Both the position numbers and the translations under genes were made by a program. A stretch of DNA of 64,000 nucleotides from Gammaproteobacteria bacterium (lineage in GTDB: Bacteria; Pseudomonadota; Gammaproteobacteria; Arenicellales; UBA868): NCBI GenBank assembly GCA_022451485.1, contig JAKUQS010000004.1, positions 1-64,000 of the forward strand. The letters run 5' to 3'. This document shows positions 45,344-54,689 of this stretch, one piece after another. Each line of letters starts with the position of its first letter. Position 1 is the stretch's first letter. The notes beneath the pieces are model-generated. The model was given only the letters and a program-made list of their open reading frames with translations, made no database searches and was not told where the DNA came from.

Positions 45344-46168
45344 ATGACATCAATCACCGCATTCATTGGCAGCGGCAATATGGCCCGCAGCCTTATCGGT
45401 GGACTGGTTGATTCGGGCACTGCCCCAGAATCAATCCTAGCTTCCGATCCTGATGCTGCGCAACGTCAGCGACTGACCGAACAGTTCAAGGTTCGCACCT
45501 GTGATGACAACACGACCGTGGCAGAGACTGCCGATGTCCTGGTGATGGCGGTAAAACCACAGGTCATGCGCGAGGCCCTGCTTCCGCTTGGCCCTATCCT
45601 GCGTGAGCGCCAGCCACTCCTGATCTCGATTGCTGCCGGCGTTACGATTGACAGCATGACGGCGTGGGTCGGGGGCGAACCGGCGATTGTTCGTGTCATG
45701 CCCAATACCCCCGCGCTGGTTGGCACCGGGGCCTCTGGCTTGTTTGCCAACGAAGCGGTCAGCAACGCACAACGCGAAGTCGCACAATCCATAATGCAAG
45801 CGGTCGGTGTGAGTGTCTGGGTTTCCCGTGAAGCGCTGATTGACACTGTCACGGCCGTCTCGGGCAGCGGCCCCGCATATTTCTTTTATCTGATGGAGGC
45901 TATCGAAGCTGCGGGAGTAGCCGGGGGCCTTACGCCTGATATCGCCCGTCGCTTGACCCTGCAGACCGCGCTTGGCGCGGCAAAACTTGCCATAGCAAGC
46001 GATGAACCTGTGGCAGAACTGCGGCGACGAGTCACCTCACCCGCTGGCACCACGGAACGAGCCATCCAGTTTCTTGAATCTGCTGGAGCGAACGAGACGA
46101 TTCAACGGGCAGTAGAAGCAGCACGTATTCGTTCCGAAGAACTCGCGCAACTAGAACAAGAGGACTAA
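45344..46168 (+). CDS. proC: Pyrroline-5-carboxylate reductase
   Basis: Last enzyme of proline biosynthesis, 274 residues, reducing P5C with NAD(P)H. IGSGNMARSLIGGLVDSG near 8-25 is the cofactor site, VMAVKPQVM near 67, VRVMPNTPALVGTGASGLF near 113-131 and the C-terminal signature TAVSGSGPAYFFYLMEAIEAAG near 168-189 with the helical dimer domain are complete. The stop lies 3 bases before yggT, indicating one operon yggS-proC-yggT. Confidence 0.96.
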   Translation: MTSITAFIGSGNMARSLIGGLVDSGTAPESILASDPDAAQRQRLTEQFKVRTCDDNTTVAETADVLVMAVKPQVMREALLPLGPILRERQPLLISIAAGVTIDSMTAWVGGEPAIVRVMPNTPALVGTGASGLFANEAVSNAQREVAQSIMQAVGVSVWVSREALIDTVTAVSGSGPAYFFYLMEAIEAAGVAGGLTPDIARRLTLQTALGAAKLAIASDEPVAELRRRVTSPAGTTERAIQFLESAGANETIQRAVEAARIRSEELAQLEQED

Positions 46169-46171
46169 TCG

Positions 46172-46756
46172 ATGGGTTCAGGTTACGCGAACAATGCAGG
46201 GGTCTTCCTGGTCAATATGTTCGTTGGGCTTTACGTATTAGTTGTACTCCTGCGTTACCTACTTCAACTAACACAGGCCGACTTTTACAATCCTGTTTCA
46301 CAGTTCCTGGTCAAGGCGACCAATCCGCCACTGGCTTGGCTGCGCCGGTTGATTCCATCGTTTGGCGCGCTAGATGCACCCACGTTGATCCTGCTTCTAT
46401 GCCTTCAGATGTTAGAGATCGGGCTGAAAACCTTTCTCCTCGGGTATTCGCCAACTCTTCTTGGGCTGGTCACATCGGCCGTTGGCGTGTTACTTAAGAT
46501 GGCGATATACATTCTCGTGACTGCGCTGTTTGCCCGGGCGATCATGAGCTGGTTTACCGGTGCAGGGTATCCTCCGCTGGCCAAACTAGTGTACACATTT
46601 ACCGAACCGGTACTTAGACCCGCTCAGCGAATATTGCCAAGCTCAGCGGGGATTGACTTGTCCCCGATCGCCGTTTTCATCGCTCTGATGCTGGTCATGA
46701 AGCTGATCGTACAGCCGCTCCTCGACTTCGGCGGCTTACCCCTCAATGCACTCTAA
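46172..46756 (+). CDS. YggT family membrane protein
   Basis: Integral membrane protein of 194 residues made of two YggT repeats: each has a hydrophobic helix, a short amphipathic loop (residues about 36-60 and 125-150; FYNPVSQFLVKATNPPLAWL and LAKLVYTFTEPVLRPAQRIL) and another helix. The NPxSQF and TEPVLRP motifs are diagnostic. Function is not settled; homologues are linked to osmotic stress or cell shape. It is the last gene of the yggS operon, convergent with mtnP, with 29 bases between stops. Confidence 0.93.
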   Translation: MGSGYANNAGVFLVNMFVGLYVLVVLLRYLLQLTQADFYNPVSQFLVKATNPPLAWLRRLIPSFGALDAPTLILLLCLQMLEIGLKTFLLGYSPTLLGLVTSAVGVLLKMAIYILVTALFARAIMSWFTGAGYPPLAKLVYTFTEPVLRPAQRILPSSAGIDLSPIAVFIALMLVMKLIVQPLLDFGGLPLNAL

Positions 46757-46785
46757 GACCTTTACTGCGCTACCACCCGGCCTGT

Positions 46786-47673
46786 TCACGGGGCAGACAA
46801 CACCCTGCCCGCCACGGCATCCAACTGGCGCATCATTGCCGAATCACGGGCCTCTGGCTGAGTAATCAGCGCCGCGTCCAGCGCCCGATCACAGCCATGG
46901 GGACAGGCGAGTGGTCGATGGTGCAGGCGATCCGCGACAATCTTAACGAGGTCGCGAGCCCGATCGGCATTCTCTGTCAACACCCGAATCACGTCGGTCA
47001 CCTCGACGTTGACGTGGTCTGGATGCCAGCAATCATAGTCAGTGACCATGGCGACCGTGGCGTAACACATTTCTGCTTCACGCGCGAGCTTGGCCTCTGG
47101 CATGTTGGTCATGCCGATCACGTCACAACCCCATGTCCGATAAAGATTTGACTCCGCCAATGTTGAAAACTGCGGCCCCTCCATCGCCAGATAGGTTCCG
47201 TTTCGGACTGCACCAATGCCCATCTCACTGGCAACCCCTTCCAGTGCATCACCCAATCGAGCGCAGACCGGGTTGGCCATCGAAACGTGTGCCACCAAGC
47301 CGGGCCCAAAAAAACTCTTCTCTCGAGCAAATGTTCTATCAACGAATTGATCGACCAACACAAAAGTTCCTGGTGCCAGATCATCGCGAAACGAACCGCA
47401 AGCAGAAAGCGAAATGATGTCCGTCACACCGGCCCTTTTCAAGACGTCGATATTGGCCCGATAATTGATACTCGTAGGTGAATGGCAATGGCCGCGCCCA
47501 TGGCGCGGAAGAAACACCAACTCAACCTCGCCAAGACGACCGTGCAAAAGTGCGTCCGATGGCGCACCGTAAGGAGAGGTGCTCTCGATCCAACGCGTGT
47601 CACTAAGACCATCAATTTCGTAAACTCCCGATCCTCCGATCACTCCAATTCGTGCTTTGTTGCCATCTGTCAT
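46786..47673 (-). CDS. mtnP: S-methyl-5'-thioadenosine (or thioinosine) phosphorylase
   Basis: Purine phosphorylase of 295 residues of the MTAP type that recycles methylthioadenosine from polyamine synthesis. IGVIGGSGVYEIDGL near 9-23, FLPRHGRGHCHSPTSINYRA near 55-74 (phosphate site), SLSACGSFRDDLAPG near 88, TYLAMEGPQFSTLAES near 158-173 and MVTDYDCW near 207-214 (purine-site Asp residues) are typical. MTA and MTI phosphorylases are close relatives, so the substrate may be either. The stop is convergent with yggT. The gene stands alone; a 228-base gap before it also serves the methyltransferase gene. Confidence 0.93.
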   Translation of the reverse strand: MTDGNKARIGVIGGSGVYEIDGLSDTRWIESTSPYGAPSDALLHGRLGEVELVFLPRHGRGHCHSPTSINYRANIDVLKRAGVTDIISLSACGSFRDDLAPGTFVLVDQFVDRTFAREKSFFGPGLVAHVSMANPVCARLGDALEGVASEMGIGAVRNGTYLAMEGPQFSTLAESNLYRTWGCDVIGMTNMPEAKLAREAEMCYATVAMVTDYDCWHPDHVNVEVTDVIRVLTENADRARDLVKIVADRLHHRPLACPHGCDRALDAALITQPEARDSAMMRQLDAVAGRVLSAP

Positions 47674-47901
47674 CGGCTCATCCTGTGTTCATTCTGGTAT
47701 CGGCCATTTCGACCCGGGCCGGGGCCACTCTACAATAAACGCCAACGGCGAGAGTTTTAGGTACCATACACTGGTTGGGATAATCATGATCACCTGACCA
47801 CTAACGCTACAATCCAATTCAGACACATATTCGTAAAGTACACATTGTATTTTATGTGCTCCGTCAGTTGAATTATTTTCCACATTGATCGAACAATTTC
47901 T

Positions 47902-48741
47902 ATGAGTAAGAACAAACACGCCCGCGGTAACAAGAAGTCGTTCACTCCGCCGGCCGCTCAGAGCGCCGACCGGCACGTCCTCTATGAGCAGGCGGTACAG
48001 TGTGTTGAGGCCGAAATTGATATGGTCGATGACACCTTCAAACAACTTCGTGGGCGGCAAGCTCGTTTCTTGCGAGAGGATTTTTGCGGTACAGCCAACA
48101 CCAGCTGTGAGTGGGTAAAGCGTCGTGACGACAACCACGCGTTCAGTGTAGACCTAGATCCCGCAGTCCTGCGCTGGGGGCTGGAGCATAACGTCAGTCG
48201 ACTCGAGCGCCATTCGCAGGAACGAATTGACCTGCGCCAAGCAGACGTATGCTCGTGTGACATTCGACAAATGGACATCGTTGTCGCGATGAATTTTAGT
48301 TATCAGTTATTCAAGACTCGCGACGCACTGCGTCATTACTTTCATACGGTACACGAATCCCTGGGCAATGACGGTATCTTTTTCATTGATGTCTATGGTG
48401 GCTACGAGTCGTTTCGAGAAATAGAAGAGGCTACCGAATACGATAATTTCACCTATATCTGGGATCAAGCGCGCTACAACCCGATTAACGGCGACCTGCT
48501 GTGTTACATCCACTTTTCATTCCCGGATGGCTCTCGAATGCGCAAGGCGTTTCGCTACGACTGGCGGCTATGGACCCTGCCAGAATTACAGGAACTTCTC
48601 TCTGAGGCAGGCTTCGACCGCGTACTGGTTCATTGGGAAGGCACTGACGAAAAAACAAATGAGGGCAATGGCGTGTTCACGGCCACTGACATCGGTGAGG
48701 CCGACGCCAGTTGGATATGTTACATCTCAGCTGAACGCTAA
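47902..48741 (+). CDS. Class I SAM-dependent methyltransferase
   Basis: Methyltransferase of 279 residues. The SAM-binding loop is FLREDFCGTANTSCEWVKR near 52-70 (FCGT in place of the usual GxGxG), followed by the acidic SVDLDPAVLRW near 77-87, DIVVAMNFSYQLF near 117-129 and FFIDVYGGYESF near 153-164. The basic N-terminus SKNKHARGNKKS looks disordered and may contact nucleic acid. WTLPELQELLSEAGF near the C-terminus is usual for small-molecule or RNA methyltransferases. No partner gene is evident and the substrate is unknown. Confidence 0.85.
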   Translation: MSKNKHARGNKKSFTPPAAQSADRHVLYEQAVQCVEAEIDMVDDTFKQLRGRQARFLREDFCGTANTSCEWVKRRDDNHAFSVDLDPAVLRWGLEHNVSRLERHSQERIDLRQADVCSCDIRQMDIVVAMNFSYQLFKTRDALRHYFHTVHESLGNDGIFFIDVYGGYESFREIEEATEYDNFTYIWDQARYNPINGDLLCYIHFSFPDGSRMRKAFRYDWRLWTLPELQELLSEAGFDRVLVHWEGTDEKTNEGNGVFTATDIGEADASWICYISAER

Positions 48742-48783
48742 ACCATCGCGTCGGGTAGTCACGCCAAAGCACCGCCTTTTTGA

Positions 48784-49139
48784 CTAACGAGGATGCCGAC
48801 CTGACAACGCAACAACCACTGACTCGACACGCAAACGAACCACCGCACGATCACTTGCCTCATGAAAGTGATTCGAAAACCTGCCTCCTCGATGTTGTCA
48901 CCTTGAACAGGTATACGTCGCAGACTGGCCGTCACTGGCCCCCGACCGTGTGTACCTCACGATCAGACAACCCTAACACCTCGTTGGCTTCCGAGACTGG
49001 GACACGGGAGTCCATGAGATAAACACCAGGAGAGATCTCCTCCAGTTGGTGCCGCTTTCTCGGGCTGTACTCATCAAAGTCATGACCCACAATTGGTAAA
49101 AAAATATACTAAGAGGTTAAAACCCCACGAAACGATGTT
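48784..49139 (-). pseudogene. Decayed C-terminal remnant of a HlyC/CorC-type CBS protein
   Basis: No intact gene occupies the 400 bases between the methyltransferase and pmbA. Read on the minus strand across one stop and two frameshifts, the stretch yields a clear CBS-tail plus CorC_HlyC domain: FRGVLTS, a TAG at 49111-49109, LPIVGHDFDEYSPRKRHQLE, then EEISPGVYLMDSRVPVSEAN and EVLGLSDREVHTVGG, a TGA at 48934-48932, a -1 shift to SLRRIPVQGDNIEEAGFRI, another shift to HEASDRAVVRLRVESV, and a stop at 48784. The order matches HlyC/CorC proteins (IVGEIxDEY, DGRxPxxExNExLGL, LGRIPxxGD). The N-terminal part is missing. An 80-residue open frame on the plus strand here is an artefact. Confidence 0.8.
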
Positions 49140-49142
49140 GAG

Positions 49143-50486
49143 CTAATCACCCGCGACGGTCATTTCATTGATCAGAATGGAGCCACAACGGACGTTACCC
49201 CGCGTGTCCACGTCAGTTCCCACATCGCTGAAATTCTTGAACATCTGCTTAAGGTTGCCCGCTATGGTGATTTCGTCGACGGGAAATTGAATTTCGCCCT
49301 GGTCTACCCAGAACCCCGCCGCACCACGGGAGTAATCCCCTGTCACTGCATTAACACCGAAACCGATCAACTCAGTCACCAATAGGCCGCGACCCATGTC
49401 CGAAACCAACTCATCCAGTGACTTTCTACCGGATCCCAGCGTCAAATTGTGCACCCCCCCGGCATTCCCCGTCGTGCGCAGGCCGAGCCGACGCGCCGAA
49501 TAAGAATCAAGTACATAGCCGGTCAATATACCGTCACTGACGATATCCCGTGTCCGTGTCTGAACCCCTTCACCATCAAACGCAGCGCTACCGATGGCCC
49601 TTGGCAACAGTGGTTGCTCATGGACACGCACCCAGTCCGGAAACACGGGTTGCTCCAATTGATCAAGTAAAAACGACGCTTTACGATACAGTGCGCTGCC
49701 GGAAATCGCCGATACAAGATGCGACAAGAGGCTCGCCGCCACCGGTGCTTCGAAAAGGACAGGCACCTGGTCTGTAGGCACTCGCCTTGAACTCAACCGC
49801 TGCACCGCACGCTGCGCCGCTTTTTTTCCAACCGCGGCAGCAGCTTCAAGATCCTCATATCGTCTCGCCGAGGTATACCAGTAATCACGCTGCATTCCAC
49901 CTTCGCCACGACCAATAACTGAGCAACTGATCCCATGCCGAGTTTTTCGATTTTCTGCTAGAAATTCAAGACTGTTGCCGTAGACTCCAAGCGTTTCGTG
50001 CGTCGAGACCGAAGCGCCTTCGGAATTTTCGATCTGCTGATCCCAATCCAACGCTGCCTGTTCACAGGCCAACGCTTCGTCAAGCACGTCATCAACTGTA
50101 GGCCGCCAAGGGTGATATAGATCCAGATCTGGAAAGGTCGTCGCTAGATCGTCGGCATCCGGAAGACCATTGCAGACATCGTCCTCGATATGGCGGGCGA
50201 TATTGCACGCCGCTTCAACAATCTCTGCAACCGACGCTGAACCATAATCCGCAGTGCTTGCACTACCCATTTTCTGGCCTAAATACACTGTGACCACTAG
50301 ACCACGATCACGTGTGTGTTCGATAGTCTCAATTTCTCCCATGCGCACATTGAGGGACAACCCCTGGCCCTGGCTAGCAGCGGCCTCTGCGGAGGTCGCA
50401 CCCTGCTGGCGCGCCTGTTCCAGCGCAAACTGCACTGCGCTATGCAGCGGCACTGGGTCGAGCAATGATGTCGGCGTTCGAGTCAT
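49143..50486 (-). CDS. pmbA: Metalloprotease PmbA/TldE
   Basis: Protein of 447 residues, the TldE partner of TldD. ALEQARQQGATSAEAAASQG near 17-36, MGEIETIEHTRDRGLVVTVYLG near 55-76, and the C-terminal GAAGFWVDQGEIQFPVDEITIAGNL, LKQMFKN and RCGSILINEMTVAGD segments are the U62 family's marks. It lacks the metal-binding HExxxH of TldD, as PmbA proteins do; the pair forms a heterodimer that degrades unfolded peptides and matures microcins and CcdA. It follows tldD by 49 bases. The CorC remnant begins just after its stop. Confidence 0.95.
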   Translation of the reverse strand: MTRTPTSLLDPVPLHSAVQFALEQARQQGATSAEAAASQGQGLSLNVRMGEIETIEHTRDRGLVVTVYLGQKMGSASTADYGSASVAEIVEAACNIARHIEDDVCNGLPDADDLATTFPDLDLYHPWRPTVDDVLDEALACEQAALDWDQQIENSEGASVSTHETLGVYGNSLEFLAENRKTRHGISCSVIGRGEGGMQRDYWYTSARRYEDLEAAAAVGKKAAQRAVQRLSSRRVPTDQVPVLFEAPVAASLLSHLVSAISGSALYRKASFLLDQLEQPVFPDWVRVHEQPLLPRAIGSAAFDGEGVQTRTRDIVSDGILTGYVLDSYSARRLGLRTTGNAGGVHNLTLGSGRKSLDELVSDMGRGLLVTELIGFGVNAVTGDYSRGAAGFWVDQGEIQFPVDEITIAGNLKQMFKNFSDVGTDVDTRGNVRCGSILINEMTVAGD

Positions 50487-50535
50487 TGAATAAAGAGGAG
50501 TGCTCCGGAGACGCTATCGTCAGCCAATACAACCG

Positions 50536-51984
50536 TCAGACTTCGACGCCACCTACAGTCAGTGCATCAATCCGAATGGTTGGCTGCCCCACACCAACAG
50601 GCACACTTTGACCCTCCTTGCCACACGTCCCTACACCACTGTCAAGTTGAAGGTCATTACCTACCATACTGACGCGCGTTAACACATCGGGCCCATTACC
50701 GATCAGAGTTGCCCCTTTGACAGGCGCCGTGATCCGACCTTTCTCGACCAAATAGGCCTCACTGGTCGAAAACACAAACTTGCCCGAAGTGATATCGACC
50801 TGACCGCCGCCAAAATTAACCGCATATAGGCCACGATCAACCGAGGCTAATATTTCTGCGGGATCACAATCACCCGGCAACATATAGGTATTTGTCATCC
50901 TAGGCATCGGCAGATGGGCATAGGATTCACGACGCCCATTGCCAGTAGGGGCGACGCCCATCAGCCGCGCATTCAGTGTGTCCTGCATATAGCCTCGAAG
51001 TCGGCCATCCTCGATCAACACGGTGTTCTGTGTGGGCGTTCCCTCGTCATCAATGGTCAACGAACCACGACGATCCTGCAAAGTCCCATCGTCAACCACG
51101 GTACAGCCGGCCGTAGCGACCTGATCACCGAGCCGATCGGCAAAAGCCGACGTCCGTTTGCGATTGAAATCTCCTTCCAGCCCATGGCCAATCGCTTCGT
51201 GCAGCAGTATCCCTGGCCAACCAGGCCCCAGAACCACTGGCAACGTACCAGCAGGCGGATCCACAGCCTCCAAATTAACAAGCGCCAACCGCACAGCCTC
51301 CCTTGCATAGCCCAGAGCCCGCTCGTCGTCCTGAAACCAACTGTAGCCAAAGCGTCCACCCCCGCCCGCACTACCCTGCTCGCGACGACCTTGATGTTCA
51401 ACAATGACATTGACATTGAGGCGCACCAGAGGACGAATATCTGCAGCTAGCATCCCATCATGGCGTACGATCAGGATCACATCCTGAACCCCAGTGAGAG
51501 ATGCCATGACCTGTGACACCCGCGAATCCTGCCGCCGAGCCTCGGCTTCCACTTGTTGCAGTAGTGCAACTTTATCAGTATCTAAGGTGCTCGAAAGAGG
51601 GTCTACCGCAATATAACGCGCTGGCGACCTGCCCTGTCGAACCACAAATGCCTTTCCTTCCACTGCACCGCCACTGCGTGCGATCGCCCGCGCAGCATCG
51701 GTAGCCTCGGTCAGAATCGGCAACTCAAATTCATCGGAATAAGAAAAACCGGTCTTCTCTCCACTGATGGCACGTGCACCGACGCCATGATCGATGTTTC
51801 GGCTGCCGGACTTAACCGCTCCGTCTTCCAGGGCCCACGACTCGTGTCGGGTGAACTGGAAATAGAGGTCAGCGTAATCGATGGCGCCGCCCGCCATACG
51901 GCCCACTAAGCCCTCGACATCGGACTGCTGAAGTCCCGCTGGCTCAAGTAACGCAGCGCTTGCAATTTGAATCAGATCTGACAT
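50536..51984 (-). CDS. tldD: Metalloprotease TldD
   Basis: Catalytic subunit of the TldD/TldE peptidase, 482 residues. The zinc motif HEAIGH is at residues 262-267 within [46 protein letters not shown] near the N-terminus and [19 protein letters not shown] near 355 are family signatures. pmbA follows on the same strand, so both subunits come from one transcript. A TATAAT on the minus strand at 52041-52036 lies 52 bases before the ATG. Confidence 0.96.
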   Translation of the reverse strand: MSDLIQIASAALLEPAGLQQSDVEGLVGRMAGGAIDYADLYFQFTRHESWALEDGAVKSGSRNIDHGVGARAISGEKTGFSYSDEFELPILTEATDAARAIARSGGAVEGKAFVVRQGRSPARYIAVDPLSSTLDTDKVALLQQVEAEARRQDSRVSQVMASLTGVQDVILIVRHDGMLAADIRPLVRLNVNVIVEHQGRREQGSAGGGGRFGYSWFQDDERALGYAREAVRLALVNLEAVDPPAGTLPVVLGPGWPGILLHEAIGHGLEGDFNRKRTSAFADRLGDQVATAGCTVVDDGTLQDRRGSLTIDDEGTPTQNTVLIEDGRLRGYMQDTLNARLMGVAPTGNGRRESYAHLPMPRMTNTYMLPGDCDPAEILASVDRGLYAVNFGGGQVDITSGKFVFSTSEAYLVEKGRITAPVKGATLIGNGPDVLTRVSMVGNDLQLDSGVGTCGKEGQSVPVGVGQPTIRIDALTVGGVEV

Positions 51985-52035
51985 GGGCTATGCGGAGTAA
52001 ACCGTTTTTTTATCTTATCAATCCTTGGATTGCTC

Positions 52036-52041
52036 ATTATA
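52036..52041 (-). promoter_or_regulatory. Candidate -10 element for tldD-pmbA
   Basis: Reading the minus strand, TATAAT occupies 52041-52036, about 50 bases before the tldD start and after the stop of the PP2C gene. No convincing -35 lies 16-18 bases upstream. Confidence 0.35.
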
Positions 52042-52105
52042 GTCTCCTAACCCTGACAATAATTGCGTGACGTCGAACCTCAACTGCCGACTGCCCCAGA
52101 ACCCT

Positions 52106-52900
52106 CTATCCGGCAAATCGAAAAACAATAAAACTCAGATCATCCTTCTTCGCCGGAACGCTCGCCAGCGTTGCCGTCATCCGTGCCGTTGCCCGATTAA
52201 CGATTGCCTGCGATACCGCTAACAAATCGTCGTTGACGACCATTTCAACAATCTCCTTGCGAAAAAAATTATCCCAAAGGCCATCGCTAGCCACTACAAC
52301 AGTGTCGCCAGGCTGTAATGTGACCGGCGCTGATGTTTCGACCCACATTCTGTCATCCCCAATCATATTGGACACTACATGTCGTTGGGGGTGACTAAGG
52401 GCCGCGGCCTCTTCCAGCCCTTCATGGGCCTCTGCCCGCCCGACGGGGGAATGGGGCACCGTCTTGAAGCGAACCGCCCCTAAATCGCTCACGATGAGCG
52501 CCCCAGCATCGCCCACATGGTGTACCACAACCTGCCCACAGGCAATCTCCGCTACCGCGAGCGTGCAACCGCCAACAAAACCATCGCTCAGCATCACATC
52601 GTTGACCGACTGAATGCACTCTGGTAACGATGTGCAGGTCAAAGACGCAAGCGATTCGACAGCGCGCCGTGCCACCTTAGCTCCGTTAGGAAGCCCACCA
52701 AGACCATCCGCCACAGCGAGTACCAGTGCATCATTGATTCCACTGACGACCGCCATGGCATCCTGGTTGTTCTGATAACCACCTGGCTTTGATCGCGTGA
52801 AACAAAAACCTTCCTGCGTATCATGGCGAAATCTCCGCGGCACATCGAATTCCTCATCAAACAGGAAAAAAGGGGGCGTCAACCCCAATGCCTCAATCAT
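52106..52900 (-). CDS. PP2C-family serine/threonine protein phosphatase
   Basis: Mn2+/Mg2+-dependent phosphatase of 264 residues. NNQDAMAV near 44-51, AVADGLGGLPNGAKVAR near 62-78, VVHHVGDAGALIV near 132-144, VVASDGLWDNFFRKEI near 204-219 and KKDDLSFIVFRF at the C-terminus are the PP2C metal and phosphate motifs in order. Such phosphatases usually reverse an Hanks-type kinase, often in type VI secretion or stress circuits, but no kinase, FHA or secretion gene is nearby. It follows the GNAT gene by 27 bases on the same strand. Confidence 0.9.
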   Translation of the reverse strand: MIEALGLTPPFFLFDEEFDVPRRFRHDTQEGFCFTRSKPGGYQNNQDAMAVVSGINDALVLAVADGLGGLPNGAKVARRAVESLASLTCTSLPECIQSVNDVMLSDGFVGGCTLAVAEIACGQVVVHHVGDAGALIVSDLGAVRFKTVPHSPVGRAEAHEGLEEAAALSHPQRHVVSNMIGDDRMWVETSAPVTLQPGDTVVVASDGLWDNFFRKEIVEMVVNDDLLAVSQAIVNRATARMTATLASVPAKKDDLSFIVFRFAG

Positions 52901-52927
52901 GAATCCCCCTTAAATACAGACATTCCT

Positions 52928-53365
52928 TCAAGCCCTTTGCAGATTAAGCACCATATGCTGATGAGGTATCCCAGCATCCAGAAACTCCTCACCCTCAGGC
53001 TCGAATCCCATCCCTTGATAGAAAGGTATCGCCGGGATCTGGGCGCCAAGATGTACCGTGGTTAAATCCTGCTGCCTGGCGATATCAATTAAGGTCATCA
53101 ACATTGCCCGACCAACACCATGCCGACGATACGCTTCTTCAACGGCTATTCGCCCAATATGTCCATCCGCGAGCAACCGTCCCGTCCCGATCACTGTCTC
53201 GCTAGGGAGCATTGCCATAACGTGCACGGCACCCGCATCTTCGTCATCGACTTCGAGAGCTTCAGGCACACCCTGTTCAGTGACAAAGACTCGATGACGC
53301 AAATCTGTCAGAACGGACTCGTGTGCCGCCCACGTGGTGCAGCTGACCTGGAACGGGCTACTCAT
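52928..53365 (-). CDS. GNAT family N-acetyltransferase (YjcF/ElaA-like)
   Basis: Acetyltransferase of 145 residues. LRHRVFVTEQGVPEALEVDDED near 22-43 and IGRIAVEEAYRRHGVGRAML near 70-89 contain the acetyl-CoA pyrophosphate loop (RRHGVGRA); FYQGMGFEPEGEEFLDAGIPH near 115-135 is the typical C-terminal half of YjcF/ElaA-like members. The acceptor is unknown. It lies 121 bases after tatC and just upstream of the phosphatase, apparently a two-gene unit. Confidence 0.88.
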   Translation of the reverse strand: MSSPFQVSCTTWAAHESVLTDLRHRVFVTEQGVPEALEVDDEDAGAVHVMAMLPSETVIGTGRLLADGHIGRIAVEEAYRRHGVGRAMLMTLIDIARQQDLTTVHLGAQIPAIPFYQGMGFEPEGEEFLDAGIPHQHMVLNLQRA

Positions 53366-53486
53366 GAATCCAGTAGAACCGGCGAGGTGCGTAACGTCAT
53401 GCAGCTAACCACACCCGACAAGCAACACAGCGACCAAGCCCTTAGCGAGCGTCGGCGGCATAGCGGAGTATGGAATATGACCTGCT

Positions 53487-54314
53487 TCAGTGCGATGAAT
53501 CATCATCTATCTCCGCTGCTGCACGCTCCAACTCTGCCTCCAGTTCATCATCAGAGATATCTGAGGGGTCTTCACTCTCCCGGGGTTTGATCATTTTCGA
53601 CACGTACAAACCCGCTTCAAACAAAATCCAAACCGGTATGGCCAGCATAGTCTGCGAAAACAGATCGGGCGGGGTCAGCAACATCCCAACAACAAACGCA
53701 CCGACAATGATGTAGGGGCGCTTTGCCGCCAGGCTTGTTGTCGTCGTAACACCCATTCTCACCATGAGTACGGTCGCGACCGGTACCTCAAACGCGAGAC
53801 CGAAAGCAAAAAAAAGTTTCAGTACAAAACTCAAATACGCATTGATGTCTGTCATCACGGCGACTCCCTCCGGCGCCGTGCTGGTAAAGAATGCGAATAT
53901 GACAGGAAATACAATAAAGTAAGCAAACAGAATCCCAAGGTAAAACAGCCCGCTGCTTGAGATCAGGAGCGGAACAGCCAGTCGCTTCTCGGAATCATAG
54001 AGGCCCGGCGCAACAAAAGCCCATAACTGGTACAGCAGGTAAGGCATCGCAACCGCGGTAGCAAAAGCAAAAGCAAACTTGAACGGCACGAAAAACGGCC
54101 CGTGCGGTTCCGTTGAGATCATCGTATTACCTTCTGGCAGTGCCGACATGAGCGGCGCCGCCAAGTACTCGTACAACGTATTAGCAAACGGCGCAGCCAC
54201 CAGAAAGAGCAGTAAAACCGCGCCGACCGCCCGCAGCAATCGATCTCGCAATTCGAGAAGATGCGATATGAACGTCGCTTCCTGAGGCTCAGGCGACTGA
54301 TTAACGTCGGCCAT
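53487..54314 (-). CDS. tatC: Twin-arginine translocase subunit TatC
   Basis: Six-helix receptor of the Tat pathway, 275 residues, exporting folded proteins with RR signal peptides. ATFISHLLELRDRLLRAVGAVL near 13-34 is the family N-terminal motif; EPHGPFFVPFKFAFA near 69-83 contains the conserved loop, and FGLAFEVPVATVLMVRMG near 166-183 the F-x-F-E region. An acidic tail (ISDDELEAELERAAAEIDDD) follows the last helix. tatB ends 11 bases upstream; this is the last gene of tatABC. Confidence 0.96.
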   Translation of the reverse strand: MADVNQSPEPQEATFISHLLELRDRLLRAVGAVLLLFLVAAPFANTLYEYLAAPLMSALPEGNTMISTEPHGPFFVPFKFAFAFATAVAMPYLLYQLWAFVAPGLYDSEKRLAVPLLISSSGLFYLGILFAYFIVFPVIFAFFTSTAPEGVAVMTDINAYLSFVLKLFFAFGLAFEVPVATVLMVRMGVTTTTSLAAKRPYIIVGAFVVGMLLTPPDLFSQTMLAIPVWILFEAGLYVSKMIKPRESEDPSDISDDELEAELERAAAEIDDDSSH

Positions 54315-54325
54315 GACCTATCAGT

Positions 54326-54661
54326 TCAGATGGTTCCGGGTTTGTCCGAATCGATGGCCTGGGCTGATTCCTTGATCGAGTCAGCCACCTCGTCCATCCC
54401 GCCAACGTCAAGAAATTCTTCGCTACTCGATTGCACTTTATTCCGCGCTTCAGTAATTTGGTTACCAATGTTCTTAACCTCGGAGAACTCGCTTTCACGG
54501 ACCTCCCGGTCAATGTCTGCCTTGACATCTGCCACCATGCGTCGGGCCTTACCAACCCACAGACCCACCGTTCGTGCGAGCGGAGGCAATCGCTCCGGCC
54601 CCACCACGATAAGGGCAACCACCGCGACGATTGCAATCTCCCAGAATCCAACGTCAAACAT
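54326..54661 (-). CDS. tatB: Sec-independent translocase subunit TatB
   Basis: Single-span protein of 111 residues. MFDVGFWEIAIVAVVALIVVGP is the membrane helix with the conserved Glu, then GPERLPPLARTVGLWVGKARRM is the hinge and amphipathic helix; the remainder is charged and helical. The E8-type Glu and GPERLP distinguish TatB from TatA. It lies 28 bases after tatA and 11 before tatC. Confidence 0.95.
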   Translation of the reverse strand: MFDVGFWEIAIVAVVALIVVGPERLPPLARTVGLWVGKARRMVADVKADIDREVRESEFSEVKNIGNQITEARNKVQSSSEEFLDVGGMDEVADSIKESAQAIDSDKPGTI

Positions 54662-54689
54662 TTAGACAACCCCAATCGCAATAGGAACC

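Noticed and set aside
48780-49022. Open frame of 80 residues on the plus strand between the methyltransferase and pmbA
   Set aside because: No ribosome-binding site, low-complexity composition and no family resemblance; the opposite strand carries the CorC/HlyC remnant, which explains the region.
53000-53020. tRNA-like TTCGAATCC strings in coding sequence
   Set aside because: Isolated resemblance to a T-loop without acceptor or anticodon arms, within the GNAT gene and also in other genes. No tRNA could be folded.
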